Assembly (NCBI GenBank): GCA_002360535.1
Contig: DEQR01000079.1
Span: forward strand, 56,517-120,516
Direction of reading: 5' to 3'
DNA length: 64,000 nucleotides
Origin: Thiobacillus sp. UBA3361
Lineage (GTDB): Bacteria; Pseudomonadota; Gammaproteobacteria; Burkholderiales; Thiobacillaceae
Below the pieces are notes generated by a model. It did no database searches. It saw only the letters and a list, made by a program, of their open reading frames with translations, and was not told the origin of the DNA. Below are positions 44,644-53,326 of this stretch, piece by piece. How positions within the stretch are numbered: the first letter of the stretch is position 1; every line of letters starts with the position of its first letter. Made by a program: the position numbers and the translations under genes.

Positions 44644-47307
44644 TCAGTGCTTGTGTTTCATGTTCTGGATGTGCTGGATGGTCTGCCGGGACAGGTCGAA
44701 GAACTTGTCCACCAGCAGCCCCTCGGCGGCGTTTTTCTCGCCCTTGCGGGCCAGTTCGGCGATATCGCCGGCGCACACATGGAAGCGCGCGTGGCTATCG
44801 CGCAGGGCGTCATATTCCCTGTCGGCCTGGAACTGCTTGCCGTCACCGTAAATCCACTTGCCCAGGGCGCACAGGTTGTCCTTGCAGATGTCGGCGGGTA
44901 CCAGCTTGCCGGCCTCGACCGGGTCGGCGATAGCGGTGCGCAGCCGCTTCTTCCAGGCGTTGTGGGCCTCAATGATGCTGTCGAAGTCCACCTTGGCGAC
45001 GTTGGGCGCGGGCAAGGCCCTGGCGGCGCCCGGCAGGGCGCGGGCCGGGGTCTTACCGGAGGCGGCCACCGCCTGAGCGCGCGATGCGCCGGCTGGGCCA
45101 GCCGTCTTGAAGAAGCTCACCGCGCCCACCAGGGATTGGGCCTGCTCCTGCATGGATTCCGCCGCCGCCGCGGCCTGTTCCACCAGGGCCGCGTTCTGCT
45201 GCGTCATCTCGTCCATCTGGGTGATGGCGCCATTGACCTGCTCGATGCCCTGGCTCTGCTCCAGGCTGGCGGCGCTGATCTCGCCCATGATGTCGGTGAC
45301 CCGTTTGACCGCCTCGACGATCTCGCCCATGGTCTGGCCGGCCTGCTCCACCAACCGGTAACCGCCGTCCACCTTGTCGACACTGTCGGAGATCAGGTCC
45401 TTGATCTCCTTGGCGGCGTTGGCCGAGCGTTGCGCCAGACTCCTGACTTCGCCGGCCACCACGGCGAAGCCCCGGCCCTGCTCGCCGGCCCGGGCCGCTT
45501 CCACGGCGGCGTTCAGGGCCAGGATGTTGGTCTGGAAGGCGATGCCGTCGATGACGCTGATGATGTCGGCGATCTTCTTGGACGATTCGGCGATGGCACC
45601 CATGGTGTTGACCACCTGGCCCACCACTTCGCCGCCCTTGACCGCCACGTCGCTGGCGCCCCGCGCCAGCTGGTTGGCCTGGCGGGCGTTGTCGGCGTTC
45701 TGCCTGACGGTGGAGGTCAGCTCGTCCATGGAACTGGCCGTCTCTTCCAGGCTGCTCGCCTGGCTCTCCGTGCGGCTGGACAGGTCGGCGTTGCCGCTGG
45801 CGATCTCCCGGGCGGCGGTGTTGATGGCGTCGGTGGCCTCGCGGATCTGGCCAACGATCTCCTGCAGACGGTCGCTGGTACCGTTGACGTCATGCTTCAG
45901 CTCGGCGAACAGGCCATGGTAGGTGCCGTCCATGCGCCGGGACAGGTTGCCGTCGGCCAGGGCCTTGAGCACCTGGGCCACGTCCTGGATGCCGCGCTCG
46001 CTGGTCTCCACCAGGCGGTTGATGCCTTCGGCCAGCTGCTTGAAGAAGCCGGACTTGCCCTCCAGGTTCAGGCGCTGGCTGAAGTCGCCGTCGGCGGCGG
46101 CCTCCACCAGCATGGCCACTTCCCGTTCCACCGCCACCTCGACAGTGCGGTCGCCCCACTCCACCACGCTGCCCAGGCGCTCGCCGGCCTCGTTGATCAC
46201 CGGATTGGCGATCACCGACATGGTGCGGCCGCCGATATTGAGGTTGCTCTTGTGGGTGTTGCTCAGGCCGGCCAGCATGCCGGCCTGGTGCTGCGGGTTC
46301 TTGTGGAAGCTGTCGATGCTGGCGCCCAGCAGGTTGCTGGCGTCGAAGTTGGGCAGCTGCTTGCGGATGTCCGCCTCGGCGTTCTTGAACATGGCCTCCA
46401 CGGCCTTGTTCATGTAGATGATGCGGCGCTCGTTGTCGGCCATCATCACGTTGGCGTTGACGTTGTCCAGGGCCACCTTGATGCGGGTGGACGCCTCGGC
46501 CAGCTGCCGCGTGCGGCTGACATCCTGGGCCAGCCGGGTCTGCATGGTGTTCAGGGCGCCCAGCACCTGGCCGATCTCGTCCTGGCGCTCCACCTTGATG
46601 TCGTTGTCGTACTTGCCCTGGGCGATGCTCTCGAAGGTGGCGATGACGCCGGCCAGGGGACGGGCGATGGCCTGGATGAGGGAACGGCCGAGCCAGGCGG
46701 CGGCGGCGATGCCGGCCAGGATCATGAGGATGAAGGCCAGCCGCAGGGCGCCATAGCGGCCCTGGGACTGTTCGTAGGCGACGCGCGCCTCGTCGATGAA
46801 CAGCCTGTTCAGGGTGTCGATGCTGTCCTTCACCGGCGGGTAGAGACGCTGGATGTGGTCGGTGTCCACCTGCATGGCGATGTGGGCCTCGTCCTTCTTC
46901 AGGTGCTCGATGGCCACCTTGAGGCCGTCCTTGACGAACGCCGTGCGGGCGGCCAGGAACTTGTCGGCCAGGGCCTTTTCCTCGGCATTCAATGCACGCT
47001 GGCTGAAGTCCTCCCAGATGCGGGTGATCTCGGCGATGTTGCCCTCCGCCTCGGCCACCTTCTTCAGCACCAGCTCGGGCGTGGGGTCGATGATGGATTC
47101 CTCGATCAGCAGCCGGTTGCGCAGGATCAAGCGGTCGATCTGGGCAATCTCCTTGATGGCCACGGTGCGGTCTTCGTACACCACGCGCAGGTCCTCATTG
47201 GCCTGGTGCATGCCATACATGCCCATGCCGCCGATGGCGACGAGCAGTATGGAAAGCAGGGCGATGACGTTGGTCAGGCGGGATTTGATGGAGTAGGTGT
47301 GGGCCAT
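44644..47307 (-). CDS. Methyl-accepting chemotaxis protein with C-terminal CZB domain
   Basis: An 887-residue MCP. Transmembrane helix 1 (about 10-30), a four-helix-bundle periplasmic domain, transmembrane helix 2 (about 190), HAMP, PAS, signalling hairpin, and a chemoreceptor zinc-binding domain at about 770-887. CZB ligands are visible: His in IEAHNAWKKRL, Cys in DNLCALGKWIYGDG, and two His in SHARFHVCA. CZB domains sense zinc or hypochlorous acid in other receptors. It lacks an EWEEF-type tail, so it depends on its neighbour for efficient methylation if tethering matters. Confidence 0.95.
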   Translation of the reverse strand: MAHTYSIKSRLTNVIALLSILLVAIGGMGMYGMHQANEDLRVVYEDRTVAIKEIAQIDRLILRNRLLIEESIIDPTPELVLKKVAEAEGNIAEITRIWEDFSQRALNAEEKALADKFLAARTAFVKDGLKVAIEHLKKDEAHIAMQVDTDHIQRLYPPVKDSIDTLNRLFIDEARVAYEQSQGRYGALRLAFILMILAGIAAAAWLGRSLIQAIARPLAGVIATFESIAQGKYDNDIKVERQDEIGQVLGALNTMQTRLAQDVSRTRQLAEASTRIKVALDNVNANVMMADNERRIIYMNKAVEAMFKNAEADIRKQLPNFDASNLLGASIDSFHKNPQHQAGMLAGLSNTHKSNLNIGGRTMSVIANPVINEAGERLGSVVEWGDRTVEVAVEREVAMLVEAAADGDFSQRLNLEGKSGFFKQLAEGINRLVETSERGIQDVAQVLKALADGNLSRRMDGTYHGLFAELKHDVNGTSDRLQEIVGQIREATDAINTAAREIASGNADLSSRTESQASSLEETASSMDELTSTVRQNADNARQANQLARGASDVAVKGGEVVGQVVNTMGAIAESSKKIADIISVIDGIAFQTNILALNAAVEAARAGEQGRGFAVVAGEVRSLAQRSANAAKEIKDLISDSVDKVDGGYRLVEQAGQTMGEIVEAVKRVTDIMGEISAASLEQSQGIEQVNGAITQMDEMTQQNAALVEQAAAAAESMQEQAQSLVGAVSFFKTAGPAGASRAQAVAASGKTPARALPGAARALPAPNVAKVDFDSIIEAHNAWKKRLRTAIADPVEAGKLVPADICKDNLCALGKWIYGDGKQFQADREYDALRDSHARFHVCAGDIAELARKGEKNAAEGLLVDKFFDLSRQTIQHIQNMKHKH

Positions 47308-47334
47308 GATGTGCTCTGCATTGATGAGGTGCGG

Positions 47335-47823
47335 TCAGGCGGCCTTGTCGAGCAAGGCCATTTCGTCGCTGGACATGAGTTGTTCGATGTCCACCAGGAT
47401 GATCATGCGTTCGTCCACCGTGCCCAGGCCCAGGATGTAGCGGGTGTCCAGGATGGAGCCGAACTCGGGCGCCGGGCGTAGGCTGTCGGAACCCAGCTGG
47501 ATGACGTCGGACACCCCGTCCACGACGACGCCCACCACCCGGCGGCCGATGTTGAGGATGATCACCACCGTGAACTGGTCGTAGGTCACCTCGCCCAGGT
47601 TGAACCGGATGCGCAGATCGACGATGGGGACGATGACGCCGCGCAGGTTGATCACCCCCTTGATGAAGGCGGGTGCGTTGGCGATCTTGGTCACCGCGTC
47701 GTAGCCGCGGATCTCCTGCACCTTGAGGATGTCGATGCCGTACTCCTCCGCGCCCAGGGTGAAGGTCAGGTATTCGCCCGAGGTGGCGATGCCGGTTTGT
47801 TCGATGCTTGCCATGTTTTCCAT
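47335..47823 (-). CDS. cheW: Chemotaxis coupling protein CheW
   Basis: A 162-residue CheW fold (EEYGIDILKVQEIRGYDAVT, GVINLRGVIVPIVDLRIRF) linking receptors to CheA. GAGG upstream supports the ATG at 47823. Confidence 0.96.
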   Translation of the reverse strand: MENMASIEQTGIATSGEYLTFTLGAEEYGIDILKVQEIRGYDAVTKIANAPAFIKGVINLRGVIVPIVDLRIRFNLGEVTYDQFTVVIILNIGRRVVGVVVDGVSDVIQLGSDSLRPAPEFGSILDTRYILGLGTVDERMIILVDIEQLMSSDEMALLDKAA

Positions 47824-47880
47824 CTGTGGTCCTCTGTCAGTGGCGTCTCGCGCGTGGGTCGCCGCCGTGCCGCGTGTTGT

Positions 47881-50211
47881 TCACGCCACTTTCAACCGGT
47901 GGCTGTTGGCCAGGCCCATGCGCGTCACCGCCGTCACGTCCAGGATCATGGCCACGCTGCCGTCGCCCATGATGGTGGCGCCGGAGATGCCGGCTACCCG
48001 GCGGTAGTTGGCCTCCAGGCTCTTGATCACCACCTGGTGCTGGCCCAGCAGCTCGTCCACGAACAGGGCCGCCTTGCCCTCCTCCGCCTCCAGCACCACG
48101 ACGATGCCGTGGCTGGGGTCTTCCACGCCGGGCAGGCCGAACACCTCGGCCAGGGGGATGAAGGGCAGGTATTCGCCGCGGATGTGCACCACCCGGGTAT
48201 CGCCGCCCATGGTGCGGATGTCGTCCACCGTGGGCTGCATGGACTCGACGATGGCGGTCAGGGGCACGATGAAGGTCTCGCCGCCCACGCCCACGCTCAT
48301 GCCGTCCAGGATGGCCAGGGTCAGGGGCAGGCGGATCACCGTGCGGGTGCCGTGGCCGGGGCTGGAGGCCAGTTCCACCTTGCCGCCCAGACCTTCGATG
48401 TTCTTCTTCACCACGTCCATGCCCACGCCCCGGCCGGACACGTCGGTGACCTGCTCGGCGGTGGAGAAACCGGGGGCGAAGATGAGCTGCCAGACCTCGT
48501 GGTCGGGCATGCCGTCGTGCACGGCCAGGCCCTTCTCCCGTGCCTTGGCCAGGATGCGCTCCCGATTGAGCCCCGCCCCGTCGTCCATCACCTCGATGAC
48601 GATGTTGCCGCCCTGATGGCTGGCCTTCAGGGTCAGGGTGCCGTTGGGCGTCTTGCCGGCGGCCACCCGCTTTTCCGGGATCTCTATGCCGTGGTCCAGG
48701 CTGTTGCGAACCAGGTGGGTGAGCGGATCGGTGATCTTTTCGATCAGGCTCTTGTCCAGTTCGGTGTTCTCGCCGAGGGTCTTGAAATCCACCTGCTTGC
48801 CGAGCTTGCCGGCCAGGTCCCGGATCACGCGCGGGAAGCGGCTGAACACCATGCTCATGGGCAGCATGCGGATGGACATGACCGATTCCTGCAGGTCGCG
48901 GGTATTGCGCGACAGCAGGTCGATGCCCGAAAGCAGCTTTTCGGCCAGCACCGGATCGAACTGCCCGGCAGCCTCTGCCAACATGGCCTGGGTGATGACC
49001 AGTTCGCCCACCAGGTTGATGAGTTGATCGACCTTTTCCACCGCCACGCGGATGCTGGAGTTTTCGCCGCCAACGGCGGTGGCCACCTTGTCGGTCTCGC
49101 GCCGGCCGGTGCGCACAGTTTCCACTTGGGGGTTGTCACTCACCCGGCGTCCCGGCGAGGTCTCGGCCGGCGCGCGGGGAGCCGCGTCGGCCGGCGCAGT
49201 CGCCAGGCCCCGTGCGCCGGGGGCGTCGGCGAACACCCCCATGCCGCCGGGCGCATCGATATAGATCCCATAGCCCGGCCCTTCGATGGCGGCCGGGCTG
49301 TCGCCGGCGGCCACCGTTTGGGCATGCGGGACTTCGGGACGTCCGGGAGCATCTTCGAAGAAGCCGAAGCCGGCACCGTCGCCTTCCCCGCCGGTCGCTT
49401 CGGCGGCCGCGGGATCGGGCGCGCCCGGGGCGGCATCAAAGAAACCGAAACTATCGTCACCGGCGGACGGGGGCGTGGCTGTGTCCGGCTCGGGTTCGTC
49501 GCTGAAGAATCCGTAGGCCACATCCGCGGCGGAACCGGCCTGCCCCTGGGCCGCCTGACCGTCGGACGGGCCCCGGTCGCTCAGCAGCACGTCTTCGGAG
49601 AAGGCATAGAAGGACAGCGTGTCGCGCAGTTCACCGTCGCCGCGCTGGGTCGTCAGCCAGCAGGCGAGGCGCGGAGTTTCCGCATCCGGGCGGTGGACCA
49701 TTTCCAGGGCCGCGATATCGCCCAGGGCGGCCAGCAGGTTATCGATGCCGGCGGAGTCGGCGGCCATGTCCGCCGGCAGGGTGCACTCCAGCCACAGCCG
49801 GCGCACGGCTGGCTGGCCCGCACTGCCCGAGGCGAGCGTCTCCAACTCGGCACAGACGGCGCGGATCGACTCCTTGTCGGCCTCCGGCCCGCCCTGATGG
49901 TGCTCCAACTGGGCGCGCAGCACGTCGCCGGCGGCCAGGAAGGCATCCACCATTTCAGGCCGCAGGACCAATTCTTCCTTGCGCAGCCGGTCGAGCAAGG
50001 TTTCCAGAATATGGGTCACCTCGGTCATGTCCGTGAAGCCGAAGGTGCCGCTGCCGCCCTTGATGGAGTGGGCCGCCCGGAAGATGGCGTTCAGGTCCTC
50101 GAGGGAAGGCGCGGACACATCCAGGCCCAGGAGCAGCTGCTCCATGTTCGCCAGGTGTTCTCCCGTCTCCTCGAAGAACACCTGATAGAACTGGCTCATG
50201 TCTATGGTCAT
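47881..50211 (-). CDS. cheA: Chemotaxis histidine kinase CheA
   Basis: A 776-residue kinase. Hpt domain with His48 (FRAAHSIKGGSGTFGF); a small alpha/beta domain at about 138-210 in the usual P2 position; a disordered acidic linker (about 230-380) carrying five Gly-Phe-Phe/Asp-Ala-Pro-Gly motifs; P3 dimerisation; HATPase (VRNSLDHGIEIPEKR, DDGAGLNRERI, GRGVGMDVVKKN); and a CheW-like C-terminus. It phosphorylates CheY and CheB. Confidence 0.97.
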   Translation of the reverse strand: MTIDMSQFYQVFFEETGEHLANMEQLLLGLDVSAPSLEDLNAIFRAAHSIKGGSGTFGFTDMTEVTHILETLLDRLRKEELVLRPEMVDAFLAAGDVLRAQLEHHQGGPEADKESIRAVCAELETLASGSAGQPAVRRLWLECTLPADMAADSAGIDNLLAALGDIAALEMVHRPDAETPRLACWLTTQRGDGELRDTLSFYAFSEDVLLSDRGPSDGQAAQGQAGSAADVAYGFFSDEPEPDTATPPSAGDDSFGFFDAAPGAPDPAAAEATGGEGDGAGFGFFEDAPGRPEVPHAQTVAAGDSPAAIEGPGYGIYIDAPGGMGVFADAPGARGLATAPADAAPRAPAETSPGRRVSDNPQVETVRTGRRETDKVATAVGGENSSIRVAVEKVDQLINLVGELVITQAMLAEAAGQFDPVLAEKLLSGIDLLSRNTRDLQESVMSIRMLPMSMVFSRFPRVIRDLAGKLGKQVDFKTLGENTELDKSLIEKITDPLTHLVRNSLDHGIEIPEKRVAAGKTPNGTLTLKASHQGGNIVIEVMDDGAGLNRERILAKAREKGLAVHDGMPDHEVWQLIFAPGFSTAEQVTDVSGRGVGMDVVKKNIEGLGGKVELASSPGHGTRTVIRLPLTLAILDGMSVGVGGETFIVPLTAIVESMQPTVDDIRTMGGDTRVVHIRGEYLPFIPLAEVFGLPGVEDPSHGIVVVLEAEEGKAALFVDELLGQHQVVIKSLEANYRRVAGISGATIMGDGSVAMILDVTAVTRMGLANSHRLKVA

Positions 50212-50229
50212 GGGAATTCCCGGTAGCTA

Positions 50230-50297
50230 GTGGCGGGTCGCGAGTGGCGGTTGGCGAGTGGCGAAGAGTGGCCTGCGGCTCGCCACCCGCGCCACGC
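50230..50297. repeat. Degenerate GAGTGGCG repeats in the cheY-cheA gap
   Basis: Several copies of (GC)GAGTGGCG lie between 50230 and 50270, followed by an inverted counterpart (CTCGCCACCCGCGCCAC, about 50279-50295). The whole 91-bp gap could fold into a long imperfect stem affecting mRNA stability between cheY and cheA. Confidence 0.5.
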
Positions 50298-50302
50298 AGT
50301 CC

Positions 50303-50668
50303 TTATCCGATCACCTTCTTCACCACTTCCAGCAACTTCTGGGGATCGAAGGGCTTGACCAGCCAACCGGTGGCGCCTGCCGCCTTGCCGGCGGCCTTCA
50401 TGGCGTCGGAGGATTCGGTGGTCAGCATCAGGATGGGCGCGGTCCGGTATTGGGGCATGCCGCGCAGGGACTTGATCAGGGTCAGCCCGTCCATTTTGGG
50501 CATGTTCTGGTCGGTGAGGACCAGGTCGGCGTTCTTGGCCTTGGCCTTGTTGAGGCCGTCCTCGCCGTCCATGGCCTCCAGTACGTCATAACCGGCGCTC
50601 TTCAGGGTAAAGGCCACCATCTGGCGGATGGAGGCCGAATCATCCACGGTCAATACAACCTTTCCCAT
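50303..50668 (-). CDS. cheY: Chemotaxis response regulator CheY
   Basis: A 121-residue single receiver domain: acidic pair at 9-10, Asp53 (LVLTDQNMPKMDG), Thr in MLTTES, and Lys in WLVKPFDP. When phosphorylated it binds the flagellar switch. The start at 50668 is set by AGAGGA just upstream; the frame is open a few codons further. Confidence 0.95.
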   Translation of the reverse strand: MGKVVLTVDDSASIRQMVAFTLKSAGYDVLEAMDGEDGLNKAKAKNADLVLTDQNMPKMDGLTLIKSLRGMPQYRTAPILMLTTESSDAMKAAGKAAGATGWLVKPFDPQKLLEVVKKVIG

Positions 50669-50682
50669 ATCAATCCTCTCTT

Positions 50683-51876
50683 TCAAAACAGCTCGATATC
50701 GCCGGAATCCAGGTTTTCCTGCTTCACCGGGTTGGCGTGCGTCCTGCCCAACTCCGTCACTTCCTGCATGCGCGCGCGCGCGGCCAGCAGGGCCTGCTCA
50801 CCGCCGTTCTGGCGCAGGCTCTCCTCCACACCGTGCACCACGGCATGGATGGCCAGCAGGCGCAGCTGGGTGTGGCCGATGAGCTGGCTGGTCATGTCCT
50901 GGAACTGAAGTGCGGTCACCGCCCGGCCCACTTCCTGGCCGACCTGGCCGGCCTGTTGATCGATCTCGGCGGCGGCCCGCCCCATGCGCTGGTTGACCGC
51001 CTCCAGACGGGTCATGGCGTCCTGCACGTGCTGCTTGGAGGACAGGGCGAAGTTCATGTCCAAGGAGGCCACGGCATAGATGGATTCATGGGCGACGCCC
51101 ATGGAGGTGTGCACCTGATCCATGTGGGCGCGGATTTGCTGGCTGAAGTGGTTGGTGCGCTGCGACAGGGCGCGCACCTCGTCGGCTACCACGGCGAAGC
51201 CGCGGCCGGCCTCGCCGGCCCGCGCGGCCTCGATGGCGGCATTCAGGGCCAGCAGGTTGGTCTGCTTGGAGATGGCCTCGATCTCGCCCAGGATGCCGAG
51301 GATGTTCTCCACCTCGTGGTTCACCACTTCCATGGTCTCCACCAGGTGCATGGCGATCTTGCTGGTGGTGACGGTGTTGTCCACGAAGGACTGGAGGGTA
51401 GAGGAGGTCTGTTGGACGAAGTGCCCGAAGTCCGCCTCCTGATCTTCGCCGGGGGTGCCGCTGCCCATGCCGTTGACGATGGACAGGGCCAGGCCGCGCT
51501 GCGTCTGGACCAGGGTGTTGATGCCGTTGAAGCTGGCCAGCAACTGTTCGATGGCCTGGCCGAGCATGCCTTTGACACGCTCCAGTTCCTCGATGCCATG
51601 GTCGCATTCGGCGCCGCTCTCGCGGGCCAGATCACTGGCCAGATCGGTCACACCGGCATGGCTCAAGCCTTGTGTTGCCACCAGCTGGGCGGCAGCCACG
51701 GCCAGGCGCCGCTCGCGGCGCATCATGAACCACACCAGCAGACCGGCGCCCGCGGCCACGGCCATCGCACCCGGCACCGGCCCGGCGAAGAGTACGACCA
51801 GCACCACAATCGTAGCGACTGCGCCGATGGCGATCGGCGTGCGGCCCGGTCTGCCTGCACTGTCTTTGCTGTCCAT
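50683..51876 (-). CDS. Membrane MCP-like protein with CheZ-like motif
   Basis: A 397-residue protein and first gene of the che operon. Two transmembrane helices lie at the N-terminus (about 15-31 and 36-51) with almost no periplasmic loop. An MCP-type coiled coil follows with the tip sequence KQTNLLALNAAIEAARAGEA (204-223), but no HAMP and a short adaptation region. At 323-331 LQFQDMTSQ has the D-x-x-x-Q arrangement (Asp327, Gln331) that in CheZ (FQDLTGQ) performs CheY-P dephosphorylation. The C-terminus SGDIELF recalls short CheY-binding tails. It may be a receptor-like CheY-P phosphatase; this is inference. It is otherwise a truncated MCP. Confidence 0.85.
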   Translation of the reverse strand: MDSKDSAGRPGRTPIAIGAVATIVVLVVLFAGPVPGAMAVAAGAGLLVWFMMRRERRLAVAAAQLVATQGLSHAGVTDLASDLARESGAECDHGIEELERVKGMLGQAIEQLLASFNGINTLVQTQRGLALSIVNGMGSGTPGEDQEADFGHFVQQTSSTLQSFVDNTVTTSKIAMHLVETMEVVNHEVENILGILGEIEAISKQTNLLALNAAIEAARAGEAGRGFAVVADEVRALSQRTNHFSQQIRAHMDQVHTSMGVAHESIYAVASLDMNFALSSKQHVQDAMTRLEAVNQRMGRAAAEIDQQAGQVGQEVGRAVTALQFQDMTSQLIGHTQLRLLAIHAVVHGVEESLRQNGGEQALLAARARMQEVTELGRTHANPVKQENLDSGDIELF

Positions 51877-51904
51877 GAACCGAAGGGCTTAAGGTGATGA
51901 GCCG

Positions 51905-51932
51905 ATAACGGCAGCGCCTTCGGGAAACTTTA
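51905..51932 (-). promoter_or_regulatory. Putative sigma-28 (FliA) promoter of the che operon
   Basis: On the minus strand: TAAAGTTT (51932-51925), 12-base spacer, GCCGTTAT (51912-51905). The flagellar consensus is TAAAGTTT-N11-GCCGATAA, so the -35 is perfect, the -10 matches 6 of 8 and the spacer is one base long. The start codon follows about 29 bases after the -10. Confidence 0.65.
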
Positions 51933-52038
51933 GTACTTAAGCAATACCCATGCCGCGTTCGTGGCCATCGACAGCCACCCCGAAAACACGGTTAGAAAGA
52001 CCGGCAAGACGCGGCCCGGCGCAAGCCGGGCCGGGAGA

Positions 52039-52359
52039 TCAGTGGGCCTGGGCGGCGGTCAGCAGCTTTTGCAGTTCGCCGCTCTGGTACATCTCGCGCA
52101 TGATGTCCGAGCCGCCGACGAACTGACCATTGACGTAGAGTTGGGGAATGGTGGGCCAGTTGGCGTAGGCCTTCACCCCTTCGCGGATGGCTTGGTCCTC
52201 CAGCACGTTAACCGAGAAGAAGTCGCTCACGCCACAAGCCTTGAGGATCTGCGCGGCATTGGCGGAAAAGCCGCATTGGGGGAATTGGGGCGTGCCCTTC
52301 ATATAGAGCACCACCGGGTGGCCGGTCACCTGCTGGCGGATCAGTTCCTGCACATCCAT
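52039..52359 (-). CDS. grxD: Monothiol glutaredoxin Grx4/GrxD
   Basis: A 106-residue protein with CGFS (Cys29) in PQCGFSANA, GSH-site residues WPTIPQLYVNGQFVGGSDI. It carries or transfers [2Fe-2S] clusters with BolA-type partners. The length is typical. Confidence 0.96.
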   Translation of the reverse strand: MDVQELIRQQVTGHPVVLYMKGTPQFPQCGFSANAAQILKACGVSDFFSVNVLEDQAIREGVKAYANWPTIPQLYVNGQFVGGSDIMREMYQSGELQKLLTAAQAH

Positions 52360-52454
52360 GCTCGACTCCTCGATATACCTGATAAAAAACGTCGGGCATT
52401 GTAGTGCCCGCCGCCTTGGGCCGCCAGGGGTACAAACGGCCCCGTGTTCCCGGC

Positions 52455-53270
52455 TCAGTGCGCCCCGGCCAGCAGGGCTTCCAGCCGGGCCGAGGGCACC
52501 GCGCCGTCGATGCGCCGGCCGTCTGGCAGGACGATGGCCGGGGTGCCGCCGATGCCCAGGTCGGCGGCCAGGCGGGCGATGTCCGCCAGCGGCGTGTCGC
52601 ACTCCCGGCCGCCCTCGGGCCGGCCGTTCTCCAGCATGTAGGCCCGCCAGGCGGCGGCCCGGTCACCCGCGCACCAGATGTCCCTGGCCACGGCCGCCGC
52701 GCCAGGATGCAGTTCGGCCAGGGGCAGCAGAAACAGGTGCACGGTCAGGTTGTCCATCTGCGCCAGCTCCTTTTCCAGGCGCTTGCAGAACGGGCAATCC
52801 GGATCGGAAAACACCGCGATGCGCCGCTCGCCCTTACCCGTCACCAGGGCGATGGCCTTGTCCAGGGGCAGGCTGGCGAAATCGACCCGGCTCAGTTCCG
52901 CCAGCCTTTGCTGGCTCAGGTTGGTGCGGGTGCGGGTGTCCACCAGGGGCCCCATGAGCAGGTGGTCGCCAGTCGCGTCCACGTAGAGCAGCTGGCCGCC
53001 GGCCCACACCTCATAGATGCCGGGGATGGTTGTGGGCGTGACCGATTTGATGGCGATGCGCGGGTAGCGCTCGGCAAAGGCCTTGCGGATGGCGGCCTCG
53101 GCATCGCCGCCCCGACTCGGCGTGCGTTCTGCGGCCGACTCCGCCGCGCCGCCCCATTGCCGCTCGAAGGAGTCTCGGCCCGCCGGGGCATCGGCCCCCT
53201 GCACCGCGGACAGCGGCCAGCATGTCAGGGCGAAGATCAAGGACAACAGACGGGTGATCGGGCGTTTCAT
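52455..53270 (-). CDS. dsbC: Periplasmic DsbC/DsbG-like disulfide isomerase
   Basis: A 271-residue exported protein. The signal peptide covers about 1-26 (ALTCWPLSAVQGA). The DsbC N-terminal dimerisation domain starts at about 55 (RKAFAERYPRIAI) and contains GIYEVWAGGQLLYVD. The catalytic thioredoxin domain carries CPFC (159-162) and GTPAIVLPDG. CPFC differs from CGYC of E. coli DsbC. An extra Arg/Ser/Gly-rich segment (about 30-55) precedes the dimerisation domain. Confidence 0.92.
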   Translation of the reverse strand: MKRPITRLLSLIFALTCWPLSAVQGADAPAGRDSFERQWGGAAESAAERTPSRGGDAEAAIRKAFAERYPRIAIKSVTPTTIPGIYEVWAGGQLLYVDATGDHLLMGPLVDTRTRTNLSQQRLAELSRVDFASLPLDKAIALVTGKGERRIAVFSDPDCPFCKRLEKELAQMDNLTVHLFLLPLAELHPGAAAVARDIWCAGDRAAAWRAYMLENGRPEGGRECDTPLADIARLAADLGIGGTPAIVLPDGRRIDGAVPSARLEALLAGAH

Positions 53271-53326
53271 GGCAATCCTCGGCGAAGTGGCGGGCGGCCG
53301 GCGCATCCTACCAGAGCCGGCACGCT

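Noticed and set aside
44647..47481. Very long open frame antisense to the CZB-type MCP
   Set aside because: A GC-rich codon-bias shadow; it has no family motifs, and the opposite strand encodes a complete MCP.
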